NCBI GenBank assembly: GCA_011009095.1
Contig: VTPC01000493.1
Coordinates: 124,001-188,000 of the forward strand
From: Ignelater luminosus
Taxonomy: Eukaryota; Arthropoda; Insecta; Coleoptera; Elateridae
Length of the DNA stretch: 64,000 bases
Reading direction: 5' to 3'
Each line of letters starts with the position of its first letter. Within the stretch, counting starts at the first letter, position 1. The notes beneath the pieces are model-generated. The model ran no database searches. It was not told where the DNA came from and saw only the letters and a program-made list of their open reading frames with translations. Shown here piece by piece: positions 46,266 through 60,029 of the stretch. The position numbers were made by a program, and so were the translations under genes.

Positions 46266-49200
46266 GTATGTTTTTGTTTTTACATGTAGAGACTTGTTGG
46301 ATTTTACTTATTAAAAAGTTTTCAAAAGTGAAAACGAACACATTTAGATTTGTTTTGATGTGAATATTTTTGCGTTACAAAATTTATTATTACATATGTC
46401 AGAGTGGAAAAAGCCAAAAAACGTCAAATAAAATAGGAAAATGTCTTTTTAAATTGGATGCGGGATTACAGACTTCATAAATTGGGTTTATCATATCACA
46501 ATTTATCAGCTGCTTTTGTATAAAAATGAGATTTTGTGTTAACAAAATTTATATCTACTATAAAAAATCTTTTGTTTATATAATTTCCCTACGTAAATGA
46601 TTTTGTTATGTGTAAGGGAAATAAAAAAAGAATTGATGAACTATTACTAATATTGGCTTTTTAAGGAAAAAAATACTTTTGAACATTTGCTAACTTGCGG
46701 CTTTTGTTTTCCTTTCACGTTTTGTGGTGGAAAGTTCAGCGTAAACCTTTCAACGCAATTCTTCTATAGCGGGTGTTTGTAATCACTAATCGGCTTTCAT
46801 TGTTGCGCCCTATAAGATATTAGTCGATGAATGCAATACAGAAGCATCCACTCAAATAAACCGTCATCGAGCTATATCAACAAGTTTAATATTTAGATGA
46901 AGAGAAGTCGTCGACATGACTCTCACGATATTATTCATCTAAATAATTAAAATTAGTTTGTATAACTTTATGAGTGTATTCTTTTCTTATGTTACAATAG
47001 AATGGAACGATTTAATACTTAATGCGACAACTTACTTAATTTCGGCAAACTTTCGGCATCAGAATGCCTTTAGAAAAACCCAACTTTAGACTTGATATTC
47101 TTTTTCTCATTATTCGTATTCTTTTTCTAGTAAATTTTTGAAATTAATGCTAAACAAAATCTATTAATTATTGATTTTATCTAAATGAAGCTTTTGTGAG
47201 AAAAAAAGTTTTCTCGCCACAGATATCAGTTAGTAAGTCTTCATTAAACCACGAATTGGTTTTGCTAAATTAGAACAGCATTTTCTCACGTGCCATAGAT
47301 TTGCTTGCCTTAGCTGATAATACTTTCTTTTAATTATTCTTTACTTTGTTCAGTTTTCAAAAACTTGTATTGGTACACGTTTTGGACCATGTAGATTACT
47401 TTGCATAAAATCAGTTTACTAAAATTGAATCTATCTAGTATCGTCTCGGTCGCCTCCTATTACTATCATCATAGTTCTTAATAGTTTCATTATTAATATT
47501 GTTATAGAATTGAATTCTGTCAAATCTCGAATTCAAACATCTTGCTCAAAAGAGTCGGAAGATCCATTGTTTCAACCTTTCCAAGAAGTTGTTGATAGTG
47601 ATTAGTCATGAGAACTTCTTCGCTTATTGATCACGTTGTCATATTTATTCTGACAAAGTTTGAAAGGTTTCTGGATTTTAAACGGTTACTTGTAACAAAT
47701 TAATTATAATTCATTAGAATCTAGAATTCCCGTAGGAGAAATGAATCGAAGAATCGTTTGACGCCTTCTGTCCTAACTACTGATCTCCCAAGTTTTGTAA
47801 ATCATAGATTAAGTACGACAATTCTAAGATCTAAAGCTATCAATAAAGGAATTCTTAAATATCTTTTCTGTACTAGGCCAGCCAACTGTTATTAACAAAA
47901 AATATTTTTTCCACCAATGTAATCTCAGATTTCTCAAATTTTAGCCTTTTTGATATGCCATAGAGTTAATTACGGGGATTGTTCAGAAATTTTGGAAAGT
48001 TTGGAATTTCATCAGAATTAGATACGATCAAGTGTATATCAATTTTTATTCTTGGCAAAGTCCTGGAAAGTTGAGAAAACGGGGAAAACTTACAATTCTT
48101 AAAATCTCTTCTCTTGAAGGTTTTGGCCAGTTGTTGCTAGAAGATAATTATGGATTTGCTTATTTCTCGTGGTTCCTAAGAGCAAGATTTTAATATGTTT
48201 GTCTAAAATAGCTTGGTTTTATATAACTGACAATCTAGTTACCTGACCATTTTCAAGAAGTAAGAGTATGTGATATGTCGTGATATTGAGCCCATACTCT
48301 CATTTGGGGTTATTAAACACTATTTGGATTATTTCTTAGATTCTAGACCAAAATGTGCAAAGAAACTTTTAAGGGTTATATAATCATCTTGTAACCTAAA
48401 ACGGGGTGCTGATGGATGTCCTTATTAGGAATTTGTTTGGTAATTACAAGCAAAAAACACATTTTATAATCTACTTTCCTTTCTTTTGAGCTTTGACGCT
48501 GTCTTTATGATGTATCTAACAATGGTAGTACTACCCCAGATGAAATTAAACATTTCTATGGTACTAATATTCAGTTATACGGACACACGTTTTCCATGCA
48601 CAAGGTGTTTAGTTTCTAATAAAAATCTCCTACTTCTTGATATTTCGGAAGAAATTATGAAATACCAATTAACCTGCTTATTTATATAGTAGATATTGCC
48701 ACCAGAAACCATAAGTGAGGGAAGATTTTAAAAATGTAATGACTACGTAAATCCATGGCAACCGTTTTTATTATGATAACAGAGATACTTTATGAATACA
48801 TCGAAAATGAAGACCCACTGTACAATTGCAATGATGCCGTAGATTAGTGTACATTGTGTCCTCTCCCCCCCTCAAACCGCATAGTTGCCTCATCTAACCT
48901 CAAAATAAAACTAACTGCTAATTTTATTTGCTGAAGCATTCACTCACCATTTTAGATTCTCGATAAAACATTTGATTAATTTAATGCAAACTCAGAATTT
49001 GACGGTTGTTGTTCATAGCCTCACGCGATGAAAATAATTTTTGATCATACTTTACTTTTATCATTGTTTTAATGCAACATTTCTAGGAATCCTTGTTAAA
49101 CAATTATCTTTTCTAATTTAATTTAAAAATGATTCATTTCAAGATATTTGTTTACACTTACTTTTTATTTTGACATTAACTGTGATAAATAATTTTATAT

Positions 49201-49650
49201 GGTTTAATCGAATTATATAATAAAAACTAGATACTAAGAAAAAAAATGATAAATGCGGTTGTCATGTATCATTCACCTTTTTTTTATCTAATCACAAAAA
49301 AGGTATAATTTAATTTGTCCTACAGAAGATCAATGAAATTCTTAAAACAGTTGAGGATATTGTCAATCGGCATTGACCATTTAAAATAAATTATAGCTAA
49401 AATAAATATTCAAAATTAACCTATAAAATTGAAGATTTGTTTGTTTATAAATCGTCTTGAAGGTGATATTTTAATAAACGATTGAAGCTCGTTTATGTTT
49501 ATTATTTTTATGTTTTCGTCTTGAAATGAGCTGCTCGGTGTTGTCATTATCATTACAATTTATTTTTAAAAGCTTCCTGACTTGTTAATTGATATTTAAA
49601 GAGAAAAAACGATGGCGTAGGAATATTTCCATCTTAATTAATAAATGCAA
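46266..49650. other. Non-coding, probable long intron of the regulator
   Basis: No exon recognised. If the two first exons above are real, this is intronic. A C-run near 48870 is simple sequence. The 67-codon frame at 48486-48689 has no motif. Confidence 0.45.
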
Positions 49651-51590
49651 GAAATACAATATACAGGGTGTGACATGTAGAATATCCAAAGCGGATACTG
49701 CGATTACTTACAAGATAGAAAAGAATTCTTGTTATCAAAATTAATTGTTGTCAAAAGTTGGATAACCGCTTTTACTTCATTTGTTTATTGTGACATTTTA
49801 TAAGACTTACGAAATTTAGAATGCTACTCTTTAGATTACTAAAGACTAATGATAGAAATGTTAATTATTATTATCAAGGACAATCCTGAAAAATCGTAAT
49901 TTCTTTCGATCTCTTTAAATTCACCCGAACCTTATATTCCTGGTAACAAAAAGTTGTCGAATTTGTAATAAAGTCGTGTATAAAGTTCACGGAGCCAAAA
50001 ATGAATTTTTTTATATGTTCTACAAAAACTTGAAGATCTGCAAGGATTTGGGCTTCGTAACAATCTAGGGATTCTTATAAACATGTTTACCTGTAAAAAC
50101 TGAAGGTTCACAAAATTTCAGGGGTTCGCAAGGACTTGAATGTATAGAAAAGGCATGGATTCTAGAAAAAACAAACAGGCTCCACTTATTGGAATGCAAA
50201 ACAGATTTTGTAACCTATAGATAGTTACTTAAAAGGGAGAATGTGGCAGCTGTCTGAGCGCAGAATAAAAATAAATTCATCAAAATAGTTATCATTGTGT
50301 CTGAAACTGGAAGTTTTATTAGTGTCACGGTAGATAAGTAGATCTCTTGCACCTAAATAGTTTTTTTTATTATCTTTAATGAAAGTAGTTTGGGTTTGAT
50401 CCAAAATTTTGTTCTGGAGATAAGGAAACTTTTAAAACCTAAAAAATCCTAAAATTACTGTTTTTTTTTCTTCAACCATAACAGCATAATAAGTAGGTCA
50501 AAGCATTTTAAAACCGGCTTTTTTGTGCTGTGGAAGGAGGGATTTAGATCTTCTCTGAAGTACTTTATGACACTTTACATTTCATAAGGGGGCTGTTTTG
50601 GTCTTGTTGAAACTAAGGTTGTCGTTTATTTGAAGATCAAACTAATCTTAACAGCAACAGTCTCATCTCAATATGATCTTTGTCGTTACTCAAAATCAAA
50701 AATAAAAAAGTTTCTAGTCTTTGTTATTTTGATGCGTTTTTGCAATAGAAATGAATCACAAGAAAAGGTTCCTCAGTTGATATATAGATGTTCTTCTAAA
50801 GGTAGTTGATGGCTTGCTAAAGGTGACAAATTAGAGCTGGCAGTTTCTGATGGAATCTTTTTGTTATCATATATACGACAGGCAACAAATGGATAATATT
50901 TTTAATTAATTTCAAATTATAATAATCTAACCGTTCCTGTTAAATATCGAATGTGATTTCCTTAAAGTTTTTTCAAGGTAACTTCTTTCCTAGTATGTCC
51001 CTAACGGCGGTTCTGTATTGAATTTTCCCCACTGACTGTTATTAACTGAATGGGAATGCATTGCATATACCAAATCTTATCTGCGTTTAGCTACTAGTTG
51101 TTTTACTAATCTTATCTAATATTGAATTTTGGCTTCGTCTTTGACAAACACTTTAAGATGTAAAGGTCATTGACATTACAGTACGTTGCTTATTCTTAAA
51201 GTTGATTTATTGTGCGGAATAGATTATTGCATCTGCTTTTAGTTTTTTGTGCTTCATTTGTTCTACTTACAATACAATTAATTTGTATGTTCTCTATGTA
51301 TTGTTTTTAGTTTTTTCAACTAGCGCTTTTGTTTTATTCTTTTGTTAGTAGGTGTATCTAGTGTGATTCCCTTTTTGTTTATTCACTTATTTAGAAAGGA
51401 TTTAAAAATACTACTGAAGAGCTAATCGATATCTTAATATGGTATTGAAGCGATTTTCACGGTTAGTTAATAATAAAAGAGCTAACTTCAAGATGACTTC
51501 TAGTAAGTAAAATGTTTTATGTGCATCGACAAGCTGAATTTTAACACTGAACCGATAGCTGTAGCTTTGCATTATAGCTAGAACACGTCT
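49651..51590. other. AT-rich non-coding stretch with one TATACAGGGTG motif
   Basis: TATACAGGGTG at 49660-49670 resembles the ends of short insect repeat elements; a weak inverted GCGG-containing partner lies about 100 bp on. Otherwise nothing is recognised. Confidence 0.4.
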
Positions 51591-51599
51591 TCGCTTGCT

Positions 51600-52400
51600 A
51601 CTGAATTGATTTGAATTTTAATGTCGATTTTCTTGTGGCCATAATAGGAAAGACTTCTGCACCAACGAAGTTCGATACGGTTTTGGCAAATAGTACAGAT
51701 ATCGTAGGACGCGGTGGGCGCAGAAGGTCGTGTTAGTAGTTGGTAATGAATCTGCTATTGCAGATTAGCGCAACTGAATTTGCTATAGGTTATTAGTTTC
51801 ATCGAAACTAAAGTTGAACTGTAGCGTAATGCGGTGGAATCTGGCAAACTATTGCTGGTGTTCTGTAGTCATTCCCCTTCTTTTTTGACGTCTAGTTTAG
51901 TTTTAAATGAGGAGTGGTTAGTGGTATACAAGGAGTATCCTCAAAAACGTTCTCTAATTTAGGGGACAGGCTTTTAGGTCGGCTTTTTCCTTCTGCTGGA
52001 GTAAACGGATAGCATATGAATGGTGGCGCGATGGCGACGATTCTGGATTTATAATCCACTATGGGGCGGGTAAAGGTCTTGTAGTTATCTATGTGCTGTG
52101 AAGATGATCCTGATTGTCTGGAGGTTTGGTTTAATTTTCTACAACTGACAGAATAGGTACCCATAGAACCGCGTCGTCGACGAATTAGGAAAGACAGTAG
52201 CGTAGAACTCTTTTGGTGAGGGATGGAATCTTGCCCGATTTAATTGTATCTGTAGTTTCCTCCTCTCAGACTGGATTAATGATATCCAAGATCAAGTCAA
52301 GAGGTGGAGGACTATGTCAGGACTGTAGCGGACGTCACTATGGTCGTTCTGAGATTTAATAAACTTGCGAGAAGATTTATATTAATATAAACCGCCCATA
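51600..52400 (-). pseudogene. Decayed jockey-like LINE fragment
   Basis: Minus strand 52150-52184 encodes FVDDAVLWVPIL, matching the catalytic FADDTALW box of jockey-type reverse transcriptases with both Asp intact. After a frame change, 52164-51892 carries YKTFTRPIVDYKS, matching the downstream IYKxxIRPIxDY motif. Frameshifts and stops elsewhere make it inactive. The composition is distinctly richer in GC than its surroundings. Confidence 0.65.
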
Positions 52401-55400
52401 CTATCAAGGTCCATAGATGTCTGTTTGTGTGGAATTAGGCTCTGACTAGTTTGTCTCTTAATTCGATCCACTTTGCACCCAAGTTATCGTGTTTAAATCG
52501 CCTTATGCCTTTAGCATTTAACATTAACTTTTATTGGTACATTATTGGTATTGATATTATCAGATTATTGTTGAATCCAAATTTCCTTTATATGGTTCCT
52601 TTAAAACTGTAGTAAAAATCCAGTCAACTGTTTCTTAGTTCACTGTTTACTGTTCTAAACATTTTGCTGATTATAACAGTATTACTAGAAAGTACTAAAA
52701 TTGCAGAACCTTTAATATTTAAACTTTTTATTAGTTACAAAAGAACTTCTGATTTATTAGGTATCCTAACCTCACATCAACCACCATCACGATTACACAA
52801 TTATAAATTGTGCGTGGCGTGTCTGACAAGAAACGGTAAATAGAAATTATTTGTTTTTTGTTTGTTGTCATTCGGATGCAATCACCAAAACACTTTAATG
52901 AATTCATGTAATAGTAAGAACGCAGTTATTTCGGTCAGTAGTTCAAGTTTATATGTAAAAAAACAAGTTTTTTCTTAGTAAAATTTAATTATTAATTTAG
53001 TCACAAGATTAGTTTTTTAGGTATAATCGCAGGGTGTATAATGGACATGGTGCAATACTTTTCACTTTTAAAAGATATTGAACAGTTTTTAACAAGTTAA
53101 AACAGGATGAATTAGAATGATGATAGAAAAACAATAGCGATTATCTTTTTTTTTACAAGTTGATGACCTCTGACGTAATACATACGTATGCAGAGTAATA
53201 ACTAATAAAAGAATTGCTTGATATAAATACATAAAATGCGTTAGTCTGCAAGGATTTTCCTTGTTTCCATATTATAAATTAAAATGCCCATGAATCATAT
53301 CCTTTCCTTATGATAAATTACCATAAGTGCTGACAAAGAAATGATAATGGGTATCCAAAAATAAACAAGAAATTAGAGACTGATATGATTTACTTCATAA
53401 TGTACATTTTTAAAGCTTCTTAATTACTGGTCTCTTATAAACTTAAAACATTTCACTTGTACACTTTTTCCTATTATCTACAGGGGGTTATAATTAAAAT
53501 TCCACAATTAATGTCTTTTAATTATAAATTCAACAATGGAAAGTTTTTTTTGTTAACATAGAATGAATAATGTGAACGTAACATAAAAGCAGAGGTTTAG
53601 GAATACTTTTTATTTGCGTAAACGTCAATTCTTGGAAGCTATTATATCGTAAATTTAATTTAAATTAGATAAAATTTCCAGTTGTCTTTAATAGTAAAGG
53701 AGTTGATTCAATATTGAACCCAAAAATAAGATTTGTTTTCTACCAATAACCACCATTGGCTACGCATTAATATTAATGTCTTGAATTCCCATAATTCTTA
53801 AATTACTAATTTACCTTAACATATGTTTTCCTTTTCCCTTATTCCATTTGCTTTGACATTTGCTTTTAATAAAACTTGCCAAGCATTGATTGCTCAATTT
53901 CACTACAAAACAGTGATCGCCAAAAGTCATAAACCATTGGCACCTTTCGAAATTATTTTTATGTTTTGTTTTCATCTGTAAAATTTAAAGAAATCGCTTT
54001 GTTTAATAACCACTTATTTATGATGAATTCTTGCATTTTTCTACAACCAAACTGCGTAGGCAAAATTTGAAGTAATAATACTGGAATCTTTGCCAAGTAG
54101 AACATTTTCGTGCCAAATTGATTTTACTTCGTTACATTACTAGTTAGTAGATTTATTACCTTAAAAAATGTTTATCTCAAAATTTATTCTAAAACATATT
54201 CATCTGTTTAATTTATTAGTATAATGGTAATTTATTATGTATTTAGATTTTACACATAGTAATTTCGCAACGTAGGTATAATGTATTCCCCTCTGGATAG
54301 AACTTTGGTGGAGCGAATGTACTTTTTCAGTAATAGTAGCGGCTGGTAGGATCTTATCGCTGAGAGGTAGTAGAAAGTATTATTCGAAATTTCAAGATTG
54401 AGAACTTTTCTTCACATTCAATTAGTAGAGTTTTGCAATGTTGCATCATGTTGATACGAGACTTGCAATTCTAAGAATTTTTTTTACTTAAAGTTTATTA
54501 TTCAGAGTCTGGGATCAAGTCTACTACCGTCTTTTAATAATGACAATTATGGAAGGTATAAAGTTTTTCTTCTGAATGACATGTAAATTATATCGTAATT
54601 GCAAAGGGTGTATTTCGATGAAAACGCAAATAAAACATCTCAAAGCAATGAAATTTTATTTAGACTATAAAGTGCTCATTAGGATCAAAGAGAATTTAAT
54701 TTGCTTTAACATTTGTGATGGACATTATTCTTAAGAGTATTGAAATCCTGCACAGGGTCGTTAAATACCTATAATCTTCATTCATAAAAAAAGATCAAAG
54801 CAAAAACATTAGGATAGTGCTCTGGATATAAAACATACAAATATATAAACATTCTGCAGTCTAAAATATTGACAACTAAATGTTTAATTAATTAAGAGTA
54901 GCTCCAGCTTTGCTAAACAGATAACTTGACAAACTCTTTGTCCTTTCGGCGTTATTCAAATTCTTTTTGAAAGCACGCTGTTTATTTCTTTACTCCAGAC
55001 AAGAATATTTTGGCCAACCAGCCTTTTTTCTTTGTCAATTCTTCTTTTTCTTCAATAAAATTCATCATTTAGATAAATCTTCGACCTTCAGATCATTAAG
55101 GCAAAAACCATGATCTCTACAATCTGATCTGCTCTGTATGTGCCTTTTGGTTTTGAGAACACTTAGTTTTACTTACACAGTTTGTTTGCGTTTAACACAA
55201 GAATAGCTTTTGCAGCTTCTTCCATCCTATCATAACCCATCCCAATTTCTACCCAAGCAACTCATAGTGATGGGAACACATTTCTCATTCAACCATAATG
55301 CATCGGAAAATTGCATAATTACTATCTCCTCTAGTGCAGAAACAATCAATTGATGTGAATTTAATAGATGAATTTCTGACTAGTCCCGTTTGTGTTACTT

Positions 55401-57820
55401 TGTGTTTAATTGAGACAGTTTTCTAAAGTCAATTTGGTAATCTCCCAAGGTGATACTATTTGAGAGTAACCACGCTGTAGTAACTGTTTTGATTTAGTGT
55501 TATTTTTCCTTAAAGTTTTAGCCTATTCATAGTCTGTGATTTCCCCATTTCGAGCTCTAGAGAGATCAATCTTTGCTATAACTTGGGAAGTTTATTGATT
55601 CAAAGTCAGATCGATCTAAAAGGTCGAAAACCAGACCGTCTCAAACATAACTTTTTTTACTTTGTTCTACAGATATGTACCAGAAAAATAATCGGCACAG
55701 TTAATAATTAGTGATTTGCAAAAATGTTTGATGAACACTAGGGTAAATCAATTCCCAACTTAGAAAACAAGGATTGATGCACGATTCTTCTTGTAGAGTC
55801 AGTGCATTAGAATAGATAGAATTCATTGAAAACCAAAGAGTGAATTTGGTAAAAACAATTTTATACTTGGGTGTTCTCAAAATCTTGATCTCGGAGTTTT
55901 GTGAAACCTATGGACTACGTGATTACGTAGTTCATAAAATAGCAATTTATATAGATGTTCTGAAACTCATAAACAGTACTGATGTATGTGGAAGAGACTC
56001 ATCTTTTGAATTAGCGAAACTATAATTAGGTATGTCAATGTCTGTATACTTATATCTGACAACATTCTTGGATATTCATAGTTTTCATTTGAAAATGTTC
56101 AACTTGTACAGTTTTGCTTAGCTGTTTTGTAGGTTGAGGCCCAATTTACATTTTAAGAGAGTCTTAGTTTATGTTTTTATCGATGAGCTGACGATTTGCG
56201 GAGGGCAACAGGGCGTATGCCCCTTTAATAATCTTCTCAACTTTTAATATCTTCTAACTAAGCATCTGTTTATATCAGCATATGTTCCTTAAAGATCAAA
56301 GTAGGTAAGCTACTCAACTCAACCTCCAGTTCTTTATGGTCTTAGCAAGGGTTTCTCAGTCTGAAATTTCTAATTTGTATCAAGTTACTCAGCTCCAGCT
56401 ATTTCTGTCAGTTAAATTGGTGGTTTTACATTCTGGGCATTCTCTGCAATGGTCTTTTTGAAAACGCATTTCACGATATGTGACGTAGCGACTTTCTTTC
56501 TAGATTAGACTATATAAATTAATTTCACTCGTTAATTGTTTTGTAGCTGACGTTTAATTCTACCTTCATAATTATTTCTTTTGTAATCTAATCGGGTTTT
56601 TTAATTTTCGATAATTGCACTTGAAGAATGTCCTTTAATAAATTATTTAAATTATTTTTTAAATACTAATTATCCTTAAAATTAAAGTAAATATCACAAA
56701 TTAATTATTAATGGTTCTGCTTTTTGTTTGCTTAACTATTCGTTTAATAGTGAATGTTGTATTAAATTATATTAATTTCTGAGAATTGCACAACATACCT
56801 CCCGTTAACCCATTTATCAAATGAGTAAGCATGAAAACATTAAAACAAATCATAAGTATGACGTACGGAAATATTCAATATTTGATAAGTTTAATTTAAC
56901 GAGTTCTAACATCAGGCGCCAATATACAGATGTTGGCTGCTTGACAACAAACGAATATTGTTGATTTAATTGTCTGTAGTACATAGTAAACTCACTATCG
57001 TTTTTAATGATTCCTAATGCCGTTAAATATTTACTAGTATTAAACAGTGGTAATTAGAATATAATTTAAATACATCCTATTTCATTCATTAAACTTTTAT
57101 GGAGTTCAAAATACATACTTTGTTGTAAGTGGCTGTTAATATAACATTTTTAAGAAGGTAATAAAATGAAATGTTATTAACTTTCTTTAATTGTTCTTTT
57201 TGTAATAGCAATCTGAATGATCATTTGGGTTCAATCTTGCAATCAAGTCGAAACTTTCACAAGTATAGCCTATACTAAGCCATTTAAGCTTTGCGCTATC
57301 ACATTAGTTAGAATGAGAAGTATTACAGTAGAATATAAATATGTTCTAGGGTTTTCAAAATTTAAATGCTAAGATCGAAATCAAATCTAGTGACATTTCT
57401 GAATTAAACGGTAATATAAAATTCTCATCTTGAATTGACCTTCCGTTCGGGTCAAATCACTTTGCTGTTACAGTCTGTTGATTCATCAAAACGGTGAACA
57501 CTGATCAATTAACCATGAATTTCTCATGTGGAAACATTGTTTATATGAAATGACCTTGCCATGAGATTACTTTTTAAATGCAATTGTCATACGCGGTGCC
57601 CCATAATGTTGAACTAAGCTTGTTAAACTTAATTTAGATTGTTTAGACCTGTTTGGACCTTGATCTTGTCACAATTTCCTGGTATTGGTATCTATCTTGG
57701 TTTTAAATTCCAAGCCAACATAATTTTTGATTTTGATAATATTTGTTTTAGTTAGTCCAATTTTTTCTTCTCTTCATGTTACTAAGTGAATATCTTACAG
57801 TTCCACTAGATAGTTAATTT
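52401..57820. other. AT-rich non-coding stretch
   Basis: No gene, RNA gene or clear repeat recognised on either strand. Frames are short and motif-free. Confidence 0.5.
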
Positions 57821-58189
57821 ATAAAATCTTGTAGGATATGATCGAGGCCCAACGCAAAGTTATAAATTGGGCAGTTTTTGTTTTTCACTTTTTTGTTAAA
57901 CAATTGAGGAGCCACTTTGTCACTAATTTCAATATCTCAATATCAATTATGAAGTTATCTCAGGTTCATCCCAAAAATGCAACCACATGGTACAATATCA
58001 TCATTAAGTCTGCAAAGAATGTGTGCAGATGTTTACACGATTTACCACCACAACAGTGAGCACGGTAATTTCCGTTCAGACCTTGGATGAATATTTGGCA
58101 TTATGTACTGTTTGCTATATTTTAGAATCTGCACTCTTAATGCTTTTGCATATAAAGCAATCTTTTTGTAGAAAAATATGAAACCCAGC

Positions 58190-58300
58190 CAGTTCATAAA
58201 TGGATGATGATTGATGAATATTGATAAGACCAAAATACATGTCATATTTAGAGGTGAGAAACCTCATCTGAAACTATCTCAAGCAGATTTCATGAGAATT
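58190..58300 (+). pseudogene. Possible reverse transcriptase-derived fragment
   Basis: 58216-58290 reads NIDKTKIHVIFRGEKPHLK, which recalls the (N)x(x)KTKxxxF segment after the catalytic box of non-LTR elements. No other motif supports it and the frame is short. It may be chance. Confidence 0.25.
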
Positions 58301-59880
58301 TTATTCGTGCTAAAACAAATCATTTTGCTTCCAGCTTCGAAACTCCCAAAATATTGAACAACATACAGCAAGCAGAATGACGTCTAGTTTACGTGATTTA
58401 TTAATCATCAGTTGCGTCACATTTACATTTGAAACAACTGCTTTTTATTGGCGAAGTAGACTTCTTAAAATAGAATTTTTGATAATCAATTCAGAACAAA
58501 AGTCGATATTACTTTGCTTGCTGGAGAAAGGGAATTCAGTTTTACACAATTTCTACTTCTCTTAGAAGTGAATTGAAAAATAAGATTCTCATTTTCCGAA
58601 ATGTATAACCGTACATTTGCAATGTCAAGTATTTGTTTTTTTCAAACATAGATGGTTTTCTGAAAGCTCAAAGGCTTGATCCACAGAATCAGCACAATTA
58701 AGTGACAATACATCAGCAAATACGACAAAGTAAAACATAGTTTTAGAATTCTACGTAGTTCTTAAGAAAAGAAATGATTCTCTTTTGTTGCAGAAAGCTT
58801 TTTTTGTGGCCGATGCAAAATTATTTAGAATTAGACGAATTAGACCCCGCCAGTGTCATCGTTCCTTGTTTTTCGTATATGCACTTTATATATCTTGACC
58901 GATCTTTACCTCTTCATATCTGTGCAACCTGAAGCATTTGTGCAGTTTTGTACAACTGTTTGATCGCACTTTGATTAAAAACCTATTTGGTTATGTTAAT
59001 AAACATTTTGGCCAAGTCGAACACGTGTATCTATTAAGTTATGGTTGTTTTAGGCCTTCATTTGAGTAAACGCTTAATTTTATTGGATTTTAAATCACAG
59101 ACACCAAAATCTTAATTTTTTCTAAATGATCCCAAAACAGTTTGGTTGCTTATAGGACACCATAGATCAAAATATAAATTTCAGTTAACTCGAACAAAAC
59201 TTGTTTTGCTTGTATCAACAAAACCTAGTGAACTATCACAACGAGACTACACTAACCTTGTAAATAAAAAGCGCTTATTCAATCATTTCTCAATGTAGGT
59301 ATTCTGACTGTATTAGAGATAACCCTAACCTATCTATAAGTAGTTGACATATTCTGAAAGATTAAATCATATGTAAGTAGTCTTACACTTAAGTTAAACG
59401 TTTTAAAATTCTATTAATTTTTTTTGTGACCCTTGCACAATAAAAAATCACCCACTGTTACCGTCACATATGCAACGTATTTTAGCCAGGTAAAGTATGA
59501 TATTTATAGCTTTAGAAAGATAACAGCTTTTTGCATGGATTTATTTGATTTTATTTTTGTTATAATCTCAACAGCTCAGAACAGACAAAGGCTTCTTTTA
59601 GAAAATAAAAGTTAATACGTGATTTTTTTACTTGAAGAGCTTTTACTATAAAGAAAGACAAGAATAGAATAAAAAGTAATACTAAAGTCACTGAAGAAGC
59701 TGAAAGATGACAGCTTGAAATCTACATAACTCTTATCTAAATAAAAAATTGTTTTTGTTTGTTTTTGTTTTTTGGCCGTTGGTGCACGCCCCTCATATTT
59801 ATAATGATAGGGCGCACAGCAATGGCAAAGATTTGTTTTCTCGATCTGTATTTATACTATCTAAGTAACACCAATTTTAG
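58301..59880. other. AT-rich non-coding stretch
   Basis: Nothing recognised except a T/G-rich simple run at about 59750-59772. Confidence 0.5.
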
Positions 59881-59894
59881 CGATAAGCAACTCT

Positions 59895-59904
59895 AGCGCC
59901 ATCT
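59895..59904 (-). promoter_or_regulatory. CTCF-like motif
   Basis: On the minus strand the sequence is CTACAGATGGCGCTAG, containing AGATGGCGC, the core of the CTCF motif shared by insects and vertebrates. It lies in a local GC-richer block (59770-60020). A weaker relative lies near 21025. A by-eye match only. Confidence 0.3.
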
Positions 59905-60029
59905 GTAGTTAATTTATACAAATAACTATATATAGCTACACTAATTTCAGAAAAGCCCTGAGAGGGCGTGTAGTACATGGAGCTGCAGTACACTCACATT
60001 TAAAAAATATCTGGCGGGATATTTAAATA

